A DNA stretch of 64,000 nt, taken from NCBI GenBank assembly GCA_903875225.1, contig CAIQVJ010000008.1, forward strand, positions 1 to 64,000, read 5' to 3'. The notes below the pieces were generated by a model, which was given only the letters and a program-made list of their open reading frames with translations, searched no databases and was not told where the DNA came from. This stretch comes from an uncultured Pseudomonadota bacterium. GTDB taxonomy: Bacteria > Myxococcota_A > UBA796 > SXON01. The translations under genes were made by a program, and so were the position numbers. The stretch's first letter is position 1, and every line of letters begins with the position of its first letter. Positions 20,399 to 29,163 of the stretch are shown here, in pieces.

Positions 20399-21214
20399 CT
20401 AACCGCCGCACGGAACGGACGGAATGAAGGACGCGTAGTGGTTGGTGTAGGCGTCCGCGTCGGAGATCGGGTTCACGCCGTAGTCGCCCGAGGTGTCGGA
20501 GAGCGAGCCGACGAGGAAGATCTGGTCGTTCGGGACGACGCTGTCCTGGTAGGCCTCCATGTCGGTGGTGGCGTTCCCGTATGCCCATGCCACCGTGTAG
20601 CCCTCGGCCTGGAGGCCCTCGATCACGCCGGTCTTGTAGGTGGCAGGATCCAACTCGTACACGGTGGGCGAGAGGTACACGTCAGCGGGGTCGAACGGGA
20701 AGCCGTGCTCCGTGAGCCAGTTGGTCGTGGCGTCGGTCGCGCTGGTGCCGTCGAGCAGGTAGAGGTACTGCCCGCGCGCTGTCAGGTAGATGATGCGGTA
20801 GCCCAGGTCGTGGTAGGCCTGCATCAGCGTGTTGGCGTCGGGGCGCATGGCCGGATCGTGCGTGGGGTCGATGATCTGCTGCAGGAACTCGCTGTCCAGC
20901 GTGGTGAGCGTCTCGTCGATGTCGGTGACGATCACCGTGGTGGTCGAGGCCGAGACGGCGGGGCACCCGCTGTCGGTGTCCGAGTCCGAGTCCGAGTCTG
21001 TGTCGGTGTCTGTGTCGGAATCTGTGTCGGTGTCGGTATCTGTGTCGGTGTCAGCATCAGAGTCTGCGTCGGAGTCCGCGTCTGCATCGGTATCGGCGTC
21101 GCCCGTCTGGGAGTCGTGACCGACGGAGGTATCGCCCGTGTCCGCGTTCTTCGTGGTCTGCGTGCAGGCGAAGAGCAGCAGGGCGAGGGGAAGCGGAAGG
21201 AGAAGGCGCGACAT
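20399..21214 (-). CDS. Lipin/LNS2-like HAD phosphatase lipoprotein
   Basis: A 271-residue lipoprotein (MSRLLLPLPLALLLFACTQ, Cys17) with an acidic stalk of alternating Asp with Thr/Ser/Ala of about 45 residues and a HAD-fold domain. Motif I is VTDIDETLT, motif II LTARG, a Lys lies in ATYKTGVI, and motif IV is YGNATTDMEAY, closely resembling the GNRxxDVxAY element of the lipin LNS2 phosphatidate phosphatase family. All four catalytic blocks look intact. I infer an envelope phosphatase, possibly on phospholipid; a substrate is not shown by sequence. The ATG at 21214 is chosen because it begins the signal peptide; the frame is open for 144 codons further without a signal. Confidence 0.82.
   Translation of the reverse strand: MSRLLLPLPLALLLFACTQTTKNADTGDTSVGHDSQTGDADTDADADSDADSDADTDTDTDTDTDSDTDTDTDSDSDSDTDSGCPAVSASTTTVIVTDIDETLTTLDSEFLQQIIDPTHDPAMRPDANTLMQAYHDLGYRIIYLTARGQYLYLLDGTSATDATTNWLTEHGFPFDPADVYLSPTVYELDPATYKTGVIEGLQAEGYTVAWAYGNATTDMEAYQDSVVPNDQIFLVGSLSDTSGDYGVNPISDADAYTNHYASFIPSVPCGG
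20970..21106 (-). repeat. Hexanucleotide tract encoding Asp-Thr/Ser/Ala stalk
   Basis: On the coding strand the units are gacacc/gacaca/gactcg variants, giving DADTD, DSDAD and DTDTDT runs. The third positions are more mixed than in the stalk at 7167, which suggests an older or less slippage-prone tract. Confidence 0.85.
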
Positions 21215-21375
21215 CGGGGCTCCGGAACGCGGCGGCCTAACCGGCATGCGCGGCGCCCGGACCAGAATTCTGACGGAAGAGATCTTCCTCGAACCCCGCG
21301 GAGCGCGTCGGGGCAAAGCGGCGGTACGACGGCGGGTTCGACGCCTGCACACCGCGAGCGCGCCGCCCCCCACGC

Positions 21376-23400
21376 CTACAGGTACCGGTCGAACCAACCT
21401 GCGATCTGGCGCATGGCCTCCTGGCGCCGGTCGTAGCGACCGCTGCGCATCATCCCGTGCCCCTCCTCGGGAAAGAGCACGATCGCGGTGGGAACGCCAC
21501 GCGTCCTGAGGGCATTGAAGACCGCGAGGCTCTGGCCCTCCTCGCACCGCATGTCGGACTCCTGCGCGATCAGCAGAAAGGGCGCGGTGACGCTCCCGAC
21601 GTGCCGGATCGGCGATTGGGCGAGCCAGGCAGCGGGATCCTGCCACGGGGTGGTGCCTCCGAATTGGTTGGGAAGCGTGAAGCCGTAGTCGCCCTCGCCG
21701 TACGCCGCCGACCAGTCGAACAGACCTCGCTGCGCGACAAACGCCGAAAATCTACGGGTTGTCCCGGCCAACTCGAGCGCCATGTAGCCGCCGTAGGATC
21801 CACCGGCCATGCCCACCCTCCGGGCCTCGACCTCGGGCCGTCGACCAAGCCAGTCTGCGGCCGCGAGCAGGTCCTCGGAATCTCCCGTTCCCCAACACCC
21901 ATCGATCGCCGAGCACCAACTCTCCCCATACGATGCGCTGCCGCGGGGGTTGGTCCACAGCACCGCGTAGCCCTGCTCCGAGAGCCACTGCATCTCGAAG
22001 AATAGCCGTTCCCCGTAGCTCGCGTGCGGGCCCCCGTGCACGTACAGTATGGCGGGAGCGGGGTTCTCGACGTTCTTTGGGCTCAGGTACCAACCGTGGA
22101 CCGAGTGGTCCCCAACCGGGATGCAGACACTCTCGGGTGTGCGAAGCCCCATCTGCTGGACGAGTTCGTCGTTGTGGTGGGTGAGCGGGCTGAGCGTGCC
22201 GTCCGACTCCACCCGAACGAGCTCGGGCAGGTTGCCAGCATGGCCGGCGACGCAGACCAGCCGACCGTCCACGTGCGTCGGGCCGGAGACGCTGAAGCCC
22301 TCGGGCGTGAGCCAGCGACCGGCGCCGTCGACGGGCTGCTCCCAGAGCCGGACGGAGCCGCGGTCGGTGAACGCGACGAGGAACGCAGCCGCGCCCTGCC
22401 ACACCGGGGCGGCCTCGGCGAACGCCGGTCCACCGATGTCGTCGAGCGTGGTGTCGACGGCTGGGCGGTCCAGATGGGCGGCCAGGTGGCGTGTGGCGCC
22501 GTCGGGGGAGACCAGCGTCGGCAGCGGGTTGCGGCTACCGAACATGTCGTCCGCCCAGCAGTGGATGAACGCGATGCAGCTCCCATCGGGGGCTTCGGCC
22601 GGCGGCCAGGCGAACCCCTCGGTCCGCGTCACGCTCGCGACTGCCCCGGTCAACTGCACGCGGACGATCTCGTTGCGGGTCTGGTCGTGGTCCCCGTCCG
22701 GGACGGACGTGCGGGTGACAAGCACGTCTCCCTGGCAGCCCATCGTGGGCGTGCCCCACGACCAGGGGCCCGCGACCAGCCTCCGCGCTGCCCCGGTCGT
22801 CGTGTCGATCACCCACAACTGCTCCCGCGCGGCAGATTCCCAGCCCTTGCCGTCGAGGCGGTTGCGCACCCGGACGAACACACGGGCCCGGGGCTCCGTG
22901 CCTGGGGGTCCGTCGCCGGGGTCCGATCCGGGCAGGTACCCCGGCGCCGAGTCGGGGCCGACGTCGGGGTCGGCGCCGCCAGCGAGGTCTGCGGCGAGCG
23001 GCGGCTCCGCCTCCGGGTGCACGCCTGGCGTGAAATTCACGACCACCGTGGTCCCGTCCGCCCCGATCGCGGGTCGTCCGAGCGCGCCGTCCGGGAGCGC
23101 CGTGAGCCGGCGTGCCTCGCCGCCGTCCCGGTCCATGCGCCAGAGCTGCTGGGATCCGCTGCGGTTCGAGACGAACACGAAGAACCGACCCCCCGCGTCC
23201 GCGACCGGCGAGTGGTCGACGTGGTCGCCCCAGGTGAGCCGTAGGGCAGCCCCTCCGGCGGGGGCGACGCGCCAGATGCTGGAGTGCACCTTGCGTGACT
23301 TGAGATCCGTCCGCCGGACCACGTACAGCACGTCGGGGCCGTAGGCCGTGGGCTGGCAGGGGTTCTGGATCCGGGGCAGGTGGTCGAGGCGGACGGGCAT
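21376..23400 (-). CDS. S9 family prolyl oligopeptidase/acylaminoacyl peptidase
   Basis: A 674-residue serine peptidase without a signal peptide, so probably cytoplasmic. The N-terminal half is a WD/Kelch-like beta propeller (YVVRRTDLKSRKVHSSIWRV, PVADAGGRFFVFVSNRSG, QQLWRMDRDGGEARRL). The C-terminal alpha/beta hydrolase has the nucleophile in GMAGGSYGGYMALEL (about residue 530), the Asp in LLIAQESDMRCEEGQS and the His in FPEEGHGMMRSG. A Pro/Asp/Gly-rich insert near residues 140-165 is unusual in the propeller. The family cleaves short peptides or acylated N-termini. The start codon faces the GH9 gene, 45 bases away. Confidence 0.9.
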   Translation of the reverse strand: MPVRLDHLPRIQNPCQPTAYGPDVLYVVRRTDLKSRKVHSSIWRVAPAGGAALRLTWGDHVDHSPVADAGGRFFVFVSNRSGSQQLWRMDRDGGEARRLTALPDGALGRPAIGADGTTVVVNFTPGVHPEAEPPLAADLAGGADPDVGPDSAPGYLPGSDPGDGPPGTEPRARVFVRVRNRLDGKGWESAAREQLWVIDTTTGAARRLVAGPWSWGTPTMGCQGDVLVTRTSVPDGDHDQTRNEIVRVQLTGAVASVTRTEGFAWPPAEAPDGSCIAFIHCWADDMFGSRNPLPTLVSPDGATRHLAAHLDRPAVDTTLDDIGGPAFAEAAPVWQGAAAFLVAFTDRGSVRLWEQPVDGAGRWLTPEGFSVSGPTHVDGRLVCVAGHAGNLPELVRVESDGTLSPLTHHNDELVQQMGLRTPESVCIPVGDHSVHGWYLSPKNVENPAPAILYVHGGPHASYGERLFFEMQWLSEQGYAVLWTNPRGSASYGESWCSAIDGCWGTGDSEDLLAAADWLGRRPEVEARRVGMAGGSYGGYMALELAGTTRRFSAFVAQRGLFDWSAAYGEGDYGFTLPNQFGGTTPWQDPAAWLAQSPIRHVGSVTAPFLLIAQESDMRCEEGQSLAVFNALRTRGVPTAIVLFPEEGHGMMRSGRYDRRQEAMRQIAGWFDRYL

Positions 23401-23445
23401 CGGCGCGGGTATTCCGATAGGGCCCGGTCGCCCTCAAAGGTGAAG

Positions 23446-25182
23446 ATGATCCCGAAGCACCTGCCCCGATTCGGGATGATCGCGATGCTCGGCGGGTGCT
23501 CGTCGGCGCCCCTGATCCGGGTGGACCTGGCCGGGTACGCTCCGGGGCAGCCCGTCCCCATCCTGGTGTTCGCGGCTCACGACCCGGGCGCGCTTTCGCT
23601 GGATGGCGCGCGGCCGACGACGCTGACGGCGGCGGACGATCCGGGGCTCTACCCCGCCGCCGGGGGGGACCTGCGGGTGTGGAGCTACCTCGCTGACGGG
23701 CTCGACGGCGGCTCGTGGACTGCGTCGGTCAAACGTGCATCCGCGCCCTTGACCGTCTCCGAGGATGCAACCTCCGCCGTGCTGTCGATGGGCTGGCAGT
23801 TCTACGCGGCTCAACGCTGCGGCGCAGGCGCCGACACGCTTCACGGCGCCTGCCACCTGTATGGCAGCGTCACCGACGGCGATCCCGCCACGTCTTCCGG
23901 GGACGGGCTCCTCGTCCTGCCGTCGTCCACGGTCGACGTGTGTCGGATCAGCGCGGGGGAGTTGTCGGACGGGACCCACCCGCCCGTGGACGTCGAAGGC
24001 GGGTGGCACGACGCCGGGGACTACGTCAAGTTCACCCACACGACGGCATTCACGGTCGCGTTGTTGCTGGGCAGCTACCTGCGGGACCCTGCGGCGTGGC
24101 CCGACAGCGACGGCGACGGCAGCCCGGATGTGTTGACCGCCATGGAGCCCGGCGTTCGCTGGCTGATCGCCGCCCACCCCGACGACGACACGCTGATCTA
24201 CCAGGTCTCCGACGAGCGCGACCATGACTACTGGCGGCTCCCCGAGGACGACACCTGGAGCCCGATCGGTGGCCTCACCCAGCGTCCGGCCTACGCGTGT
24301 GGGGAAGCGTGCGCCAACATCGCCGGCCGATCGGCCGCGGCGCTCGCCATGGCAGCGCAGGCCTGGGCAGGCCGTGACGATCTGCTCGCGCGCTCTGCCT
24401 CCACCGCGGCTGTCTCCCTGTATGCGTTGGGGCTCGCCCGCCCCGGCGTCCAGCCGACCTGCCCTGCGGACTTCTACCCCGAGGACACGTGGACGGACGA
24501 CATGCAGCTTGCGGCCGCCGCGCTGTACCGGTTGACGGCGGACAGCGCCTATCTGGACGCCGCCACCCGCTGGTCTGCCGACGCCGGGGACACCGAGGGC
24601 CCGCCCTCCTACGCCGACGTGCAGGTGCTCGCCGATGCGTGGTTGGCTCCCTCGGTTCCGGACCGCGCGGTCCTCGCAACACGCGCGGCGGCCGTGCGCG
24701 CGGCCTTTTCGGCATCTGCGGATTCGGATCCGACGGGCTGGGCCGGGGAGGGGCAGTGGGGGTCCGTGGCGACCGCCGCTGGCTACGCGAACGCCTGTGC
24801 GTGGCTCGTGGACATCGACGGAGACAGCTCCTGTGGGGATCTCTCCCGATGGCAGGTGCATGCGGCGCTGGGGATGAACCCCTATGGTGTGCCCTGGATG
24901 GTCGGGATCTCCGCAAGCGGGCCGCTGGCCATCTCCTCACCGTTGACAGACGTGGGCGGCCAGCCGGAGATCGGGGCCGTGGTGGGCGGCCCGGCCTCCG
25001 AGGCCACCATGCAGGAAGGGGGGATCGCTGCGCCCGAGGACGACCCCTTCGCGGACCTGCAGACCTCGGAGATGGTCTACCACGACAGCGTCGATGACTA
25101 CGTCAGCAACGAAGCCGCGTTGGACTACACGGCCCAACTCCTCGCGGCAGTCGCGGCGTGGGGCGCGCGCCCACCCAACTGA
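23446..25182 (+). CDS. Glycoside hydrolase family 9 (cellulase-like) lipoprotein
   Basis: A 578-residue predicted endoglucanase. The start MIPKHLPRFGMIAMLGGCSS is a lipoprotein signal ending in LGGC, so the enzyme would sit on the cell surface. An N-terminal Ig-like segment (IRVDLAGYAPGQPVPILVF) precedes the (alpha/alpha)6 barrel with the GH9 signature GGWHDAGDYVKF (Asp190/Asp193) and the terminal HDSVDDYVSNEAALDY, whose Glu556 is the expected proton donor. ALGMNPYGVPWMVG matches the GH9 NP region. The ATG at 23446 is preferred over 23380, which lies inside the divergent peptidase gene. Beta-1,4-glucan is the family substrate; no carbohydrate-binding module is present. Confidence 0.88.
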   Translation: MIPKHLPRFGMIAMLGGCSSAPLIRVDLAGYAPGQPVPILVFAAHDPGALSLDGARPTTLTAADDPGLYPAAGGDLRVWSYLADGLDGGSWTASVKRASAPLTVSEDATSAVLSMGWQFYAAQRCGAGADTLHGACHLYGSVTDGDPATSSGDGLLVLPSSTVDVCRISAGELSDGTHPPVDVEGGWHDAGDYVKFTHTTAFTVALLLGSYLRDPAAWPDSDGDGSPDVLTAMEPGVRWLIAAHPDDDTLIYQVSDERDHDYWRLPEDDTWSPIGGLTQRPAYACGEACANIAGRSAAALAMAAQAWAGRDDLLARSASTAAVSLYALGLARPGVQPTCPADFYPEDTWTDDMQLAAAALYRLTADSAYLDAATRWSADAGDTEGPPSYADVQVLADAWLAPSVPDRAVLATRAAAVRAAFSASADSDPTGWAGEGQWGSVATAAGYANACAWLVDIDGDSSCGDLSRWQVHAALGMNPYGVPWMVGISASGPLAISSPLTDVGGQPEIGAVVGGPASEATMQEGGIAAPEDDPFADLQTSEMVYHDSVDDYVSNEAALDYTAQLLAAVAAWGARPPN

Positions 25183-25191
25183 TCCCGCTGC

Positions 25192-26184
25192 TCAGAAAGC
25201 GAGCCGGAGCCCCACGTGTCCGCCCACGCTGTGGTCGAGCGTGACGTTGAGCTGGCCGTACACTTTGACCATGAAGATGTCGGCCTGCACCCCCGCGAAG
25301 ACACGCGGGGTGAACGTCGAGGCCACGCCCGCCTGGCTGATCGAGGCCGAGGCGGTGCCGACGTCGGCCGATTGCCCATTGTAGGTCAGCGTGATGGGCC
25401 CGTTGATCCCGATGCTCGCCTCGGAGTCCCCGGAGAGGTTGTAGTCCCCGCCGCCGCCCACGAACGCGGTGACCACGAAGATGTGCAGGTTGGTGGAGAG
25501 CTCGATGGGGATGCTCTGGGCCTGGGCGCGCAGCACCATGTCGCCCGAGGCGTTCCACTCCAGGTTGTCGCTCACCACCGGGAGCCCCTTGTTCAGCTCC
25601 AGGATGTAGCTCGAGAACTCGTAGCCGCTCGTGAGATCGAGGCCGCCCCAGCGCAGGCCGCTCGTCTTGTCGCCGCCCTTGATCATCTGGATCTGCAGGT
25701 GCCCGCCGTAGTTCAGGAACGTCGCGGTGAACGGATCCCGCTTCGTCGTGGCGCTCATGCCGTTCACGTAGAGCCGGAACCGGCGCAGCGCGCTCTCCTT
25801 GGGTGAGGCGATCCCGAGGTTCAAGCCCGCCATCAGGCCCACCTGCAGGGCGAACCCGGTCTCGGGCAGGCCCCCGCCGGAGGTGAACTGGAAGCCCGCG
25901 CCGTTCACGGCTGTCCCGACGCCGCCCCCAAGCTCGAAGCGCTGCATGTCGGACGCGTAGTCCACGCCGAGTCCCTTTGCGGAGAGCACGTTCGCGTTCG
26001 CCATCTGGTCCATGTAGGCGGCGAGGTCGACGGTGTGCAGCTCCTGCCCGATGGCGTCGGTGAGCGTTTGTTCGAGTTCGGTCGCGTCGAGCCCGGCCTG
26101 CTGGGCCTGTGGCGGCAGGGTGATGTCTACGGTGACGACGGGGGCTGCGGCGAGCGCGCTGTGAACGAGCAGGAGCGTGAGCAT
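25192..26184 (-). CDS. Predicted outer-membrane beta-rich protein
   Basis: 330 residues with signal peptide MLTLLLVHSALAAAP. After an alpha-helical stretch (DATELEQTLTDAIGQELH) the protein consists of alternating amphipathic strands (GFALQVGLMAGLNLGIA, FLNYGGHLQIQMIKGG, FVVTAFVGGGGDYNLSG). It ends VGGHVGLRLAF, a terminal aromatic residue as in outer-membrane barrels. I do not recognise a named family. It is convergent with GH9, nine bases apart. Barrel assignment is inference from strand pattern and the C-terminal Phe. Confidence 0.72.
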   Translation of the reverse strand: MLTLLLVHSALAAAPVVTVDITLPPQAQQAGLDATELEQTLTDAIGQELHTVDLAAYMDQMANANVLSAKGLGVDYASDMQRFELGGGVGTAVNGAGFQFTSGGGLPETGFALQVGLMAGLNLGIASPKESALRRFRLYVNGMSATTKRDPFTATFLNYGGHLQIQMIKGGDKTSGLRWGGLDLTSGYEFSSYILELNKGLPVVSDNLEWNASGDMVLRAQAQSIPIELSTNLHIFVVTAFVGGGGDYNLSGDSEASIGINGPITLTYNGQSADVGTASASISQAGVASTFTPRVFAGVQADIFMVKVYGQLNVTLDHSVGGHVGLRLAF

Positions 26185-26236
26185 GACTCCATCGTAGCGC
26201 GAACTTCCGCGCCGCGCGCGGTGGATTCAGCCGATG

Positions 26237-26878
26237 TCAGGACGTGCGGACGAGCTTGAACGCGTGGTTCCACCCGCGGCCCAGGAAGCCCGTCGCGCAC
26301 CAGAGCTGGCACAAGGGCTCGATCGCCCGCGCCATCTCGACGCTGCCCACGTCCTCGGCGTCCCAGCCGACCTCGTCGAGCAGCGTCGTCACGGCCGCCT
26401 TCGCTGCAGGGTCGTTCCCGCAGATGAACATGGTCGGACGCCCGCCGGGGAAGCTGGGGTCGATCATGTGCGCGTTGCCGACGCAGGAGAACGCCTTGAC
26501 GAAGCGGGCTGCGGGCGCCTGGTTCTGCAAGCGTTCCATCAGCGAGTCGTTCGGCCCGGTGAAGTACGGCAGGAACCCGTTCACCGGCGGGCCGGAGATG
26601 GGGTTGCAGGCGTCGATCACGACCTTGCCGGCGAGCGCGGTTCCGGCGAGAGCCACGGCTTCGATGGCAGCGTGTCCGGCGACCGCGATGAACACGATGT
26701 CCGCTCCGGCGGCGCTCGCCACGGAATCGACCTTCACGCCGGGGTGTGCCTGCTGCCACGCGGCGAGCTTCTCGGGCGACCGCGTGCCGATGGTGACGGC
26801 GTGGCCTTTTCCGGCGTACCCGGCTGCGAGCACCTGACCGACCGTACCAGAACCGATGACACCGATGGAGAGGGGCAT
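26237..26878 (-). CDS. NAD(P)-binding reductase, F420-dependent NADP reductase-like
   Basis: 213 residues beginning MPLSIGVIGSGTVGQVLAAGYAGKGHAVTIGTR, a Rossmann fold with GSGTVG. ADIVFIAVAGHAAIEAV, KVVIDACNPISG and FVKAFSCVGNAHM resemble the F420H2:NADP oxidoreductase / predicted dinucleotide-binding enzyme family (COG2085-like). Cofactor and substrate cannot be told from sequence. The ATG at 26878 is chosen because the Rossmann motif starts eight residues later; the frame is open for 50 more codons of low-complexity sequence upstream. 52 bases separate it from the outer-membrane gene downstream on the same strand. Confidence 0.82.
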   Translation of the reverse strand: MPLSIGVIGSGTVGQVLAAGYAGKGHAVTIGTRSPEKLAAWQQAHPGVKVDSVASAAGADIVFIAVAGHAAIEAVALAGTALAGKVVIDACNPISGPPVNGFLPYFTGPNDSLMERLQNQAPAARFVKAFSCVGNAHMIDPSFPGGRPTMFICGNDPAAKAAVTTLLDEVGWDAEDVGSVEMARAIEPLCQLWCATGFLGRGWNHAFKLVRTS

Positions 26879-27013
26879 GAGCGTACCTTTGTGTGCGCGG
26901 AGCGTAACCCCATCGGTCATGTGACGGAGGTGCTGAGGTGGGCGGCCTCCTGACCCCGGGCGCGCCGCCTTCGATGCAGTGGACCGGCCGTTCGGCGGGG
27001 GCGCGGGCGGTCC

Positions 27014-27153
27014 CGGGGATGGCCGCATCCCCTCGAGTTCGATCCGCGTGGCGGCAAGAACTCACGGGGATGGCCGCATCCCCTCGAGTTCGATCCGCGT
27101 GGCGGCAAGAACTCACGGGGATGGCCGCATCCCCTCGAGTTCGATCCGCGTGG
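27014..27153. repeat. 51-bp tandem repeat, 2.75 copies, each with a hairpin
   Basis: Copies begin at 27014, 27065 and 27116 and are identical over the shared length. Each contains GGGGATG-GCCG-CATCCCC, a perfect seven-pair hairpin, then CTCGAGTTCGATCCGCGTGG and, in the first two, CGGCAAGAACTCA. The TTCGATCCGCGTGG-CGGCAAGAA part recurs at 29009 on the other side of the FG-GAP gene. No spacers, so not CRISPR. Confidence 0.92.
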
Positions 27154-27271
27154 AGAGGGAGGAGTGGGAAACCAGCAAGCCCAGAGCGTAGTCGCGCGGT
27201 AGCTGCATTCCCGGGGCATGCGCGCGTCAGGACCGCTGCGCCGGATGCTCGGCCGGAGACGCCCGTACGCG

Positions 27272-27287
27272 CGGCACGCCCTATGCA
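27272..27287 (+). promoter_or_regulatory. Candidate sigma-54 promoter of the FG-GAP gene
   Basis: CGGCACG-CCCT-ATGCA keeps the GG-N10-GC spacing and most consensus bases of TGGCACG-N4-TTGCW (two mismatches). Predicted start near 27298, before AGGAG at 27303 and the ATG at 27312, which is a sensible layout. Confidence 0.42.
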
Positions 27288-27311
27288 ATTGACGAGGGAA
27301 CAGGAGTTCCC

Positions 27312-28973
27312 ATGGGCCTCTTCATCCTGCTCGCGTCCTTCTCCTCCGCCAACGCCGCCCCCCTGGAAGCCTTTCGCACGCTCACCAGCGAGGAGTATGA
27401 ATACGGGAGTGGGGCCTCCCCATGCGACGTCGACGCCGACGGCTATGACGACCTCGTCGTGGGCGCCTCCGGCTGGGGGTTCGGAGGGGCGGGGGCGGTC
27501 TACGTGCACATGGGCGGCCCGGATGGTCCCGCCGGAGCGGGCGAACTCCTGGTGAGTGGCGAGACCGACCAGACCCTCGGCATCGCCGTGGCGTGCCCGG
27601 GTGACGTGGATCGCGACGGCTACGAGGACGTTGCCGTCGCGGACGCGCCCGAGGCCGGCGCGTACGAGTACGAGGGCACGCGGGTGCACATCCACCACGG
27701 TGGCCCCGCGGGGCTCTCCGCGGAGCCGAGCCTCACCGTCGCCGGCTCCCTCGACGTGTACTGCGGCGATGCGTCGGCCGACATCGACGCAGACGGGTAC
27801 GGCGACCTCGTGCTGGTGGGTGGCGACGGGCTGGAGGTGTACTACGGCGCCCCCGGTGGGCTGCCGGCGGTGCCCGACACCGTGATCCCCAGCTGGGTCG
27901 AGGGTTCTGCGGTCGTGCACGCCGTGCCCGTGGGTGACCTCGACGCGGACGGCTTCGACGACGTGCTCGCGGTGAGCGGCGGTCGCGGCGTCGCCGTGTT
28001 CGCTGGCGGTCCCACCGGGCTGGACGCATCCCGCTCGACCACGATCACCCCACAGACCGGCGGGCGCAACCCCGCCTTCGTCCAGGGCGCCGGGATGGGC
28101 GACCTGGATGGAGATGGGTTCGGGGACCTCGTGGTCCTGTGGGTCTACCGCCGGATCCTCCCTGACCGGGACGACGTCTACGGAGGAACGCTGTGGCTGG
28201 GCAGCGCGTCTGGCCCGGTCGAGTCCGCGATCACCCTACCGGCTCGGCCGGCGCGGGTCGCGCCCGCCGGCGACGTCAACGGCGACGGCTACGCCGACGC
28301 CTACCTCGCGATCTACGACGCAAGCGCGGTATACACCTATCCGAACCTGTACCTCGGTCCCCTCACATCCTGGAGTTCCGACCAGCTCTACCGGCTCGCG
28401 ACGGGGGCAGGGGACTACCAGGGCCCTGCCGGGCCTGCGGACTTCAACGGGGACGCCGCCTCCGACTTCATCCTGCCCGAACCGTCCGAGAGCCGGGTGT
28501 TCCTGTTCCGGGGGACCGAGGTGGACGGGGACGGGGACGGCGTCGTGCGCTCCGAGGACTGCGACGACACCGACGCGAGCGTCGGCGCGAGGCGCGTCTG
28601 GTACGCGGACGTCGACAGGGACGGCTACGGCGCGTCGGGTGTGATCGCGACCACCTGCGACCCCGACCCGGGGCCCGACGCGGCTTCGGCCCGCGACGGT
28701 GACTGCGACGACGCCAGGGCGGACGTGCATCCGACGGCGCCCGAGACGTGTGACACGCGCGACCAGGACTGCGACGGGCTCGTGGACGAAGCCGCCTGTG
28801 CCGAGGATACCGGCGAGAGCGGTACGCCCCAGGAGACCGGTACGCCCGATGGCGCCGGGCACACGCCCGACACCGGGTGCGGCTGCGGTGCCGCCCCTGG
28901 CGCCGGCACGGCGTGGATGGCGGCCATCGTCGCGCTGCTGGTCAGCGTCGGTTTGCGCAGCCGAGCACGATGA
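27312..28973 (+). CDS. FG-GAP/integrin-alpha-like surface protein with C-terminal anchor
   Basis: 553 residues with signal peptide MGLFILLASFSSANAAP. Seven or so FG-GAP/VCBS repeats (CDVDADGYDDLVVGASGWG, GDVDRDGYEDVAVADAP, ADIDADGYGDLVLVGG) would form a beta propeller with calcium loops DxDxDG. A Cys/Asp-rich MopE-like metal-binding segment follows (EDCDDTDAS, DGDCDDARADVHPTAPETCD, DQDCDGLVDE). The C-terminus TGCGCGAAP, hydrophobic helix and RSRAR matches the MYXO-CTERM pattern. It looks like a surface recognition or adhesion protein. Flanked on both sides by copies of the same short DNA repeat. Confidence 0.88.
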   Translation: MGLFILLASFSSANAAPLEAFRTLTSEEYEYGSGASPCDVDADGYDDLVVGASGWGFGGAGAVYVHMGGPDGPAGAGELLVSGETDQTLGIAVACPGDVDRDGYEDVAVADAPEAGAYEYEGTRVHIHHGGPAGLSAEPSLTVAGSLDVYCGDASADIDADGYGDLVLVGGDGLEVYYGAPGGLPAVPDTVIPSWVEGSAVVHAVPVGDLDADGFDDVLAVSGGRGVAVFAGGPTGLDASRSTTITPQTGGRNPAFVQGAGMGDLDGDGFGDLVVLWVYRRILPDRDDVYGGTLWLGSASGPVESAITLPARPARVAPAGDVNGDGYADAYLAIYDASAVYTYPNLYLGPLTSWSSDQLYRLATGAGDYQGPAGPADFNGDAASDFILPEPSESRVFLFRGTEVDGDGDGVVRSEDCDDTDASVGARRVWYADVDRDGYGASGVIATTCDPDPGPDAASARDGDCDDARADVHPTAPETCDTRDQDCDGLVDEAACAEDTGESGTPQETGTPDGAGHTPDTGCGCGAAPGAGTAWMAAIVALLVSVGLRSRAR

Positions 28974-29008
28974 GGGGCAGGGCGGCCGAGCGCGGCGCCT
29001 CACGCCGG

Positions 29009-29033
29009 GTTCGATCCGCGTGGGCGGCAAGAA
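29009..29033. repeat. Single copy of the 51-bp repeat's right half
   Basis: GTTCGATCCGCGTGG-G-CGGCAAGAA equals the 24-base right part of the tandem repeat at 27014-27153 with one inserted G. It lies 36 bases after the FG-GAP gene, in the same orientation. The rest of this 190-base gap (28974-29163) shows nothing else. Confidence 0.75.
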
Positions 29034-29163
29034 GGCTGAAAACGCCCCCGTGCCGACGATCGCCGCATCAGCCGAACGCGAGCGTGGAGCCTGTACACGG
29101 GGTGCGTGCGAGGGCTTTGGCGTTGGAGCGCTCCCACCTGGAGATGCCGCCCAGACGCAGCGA

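Larger units (their letters stand above)
26879..27311. other. 433-base intergenic region with tandem repeat and promoter
   Basis: The longest gene-free stretch in the window. It lies between two divergent genes. It contains a 51-base tandem repeat (27014-27153), a candidate sigma-54 promoter (27272-27287) and an AGGAG ribosome site for the FG-GAP gene. Open frames here repeat the period of the DNA repeat and show no protein-like composition, so I call none. Confidence 0.8.

Noticed and set aside
27014-27153. Tandem repeat as a CRISPR array
   Set aside because: Copies are directly joined with no unique spacers, only 2.75 copies, and no cas genes are present.
27014-27160. TTCGATC in the repeat as a tRNA T-loop remnant
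   Set aside because: The bases either side (CTCGAG and CGCGTGG) cannot pair to make a T-stem, and no acceptor or anticodon arm is present.
26127-27920. A long minus-strand frame spanning two genes and the tandem repeat
   Set aside because: It runs across the dinucleotide-binding gene in another frame and translates the 51-base repeat as SCRHADRTRGDAAIPV; no recognisable domain.
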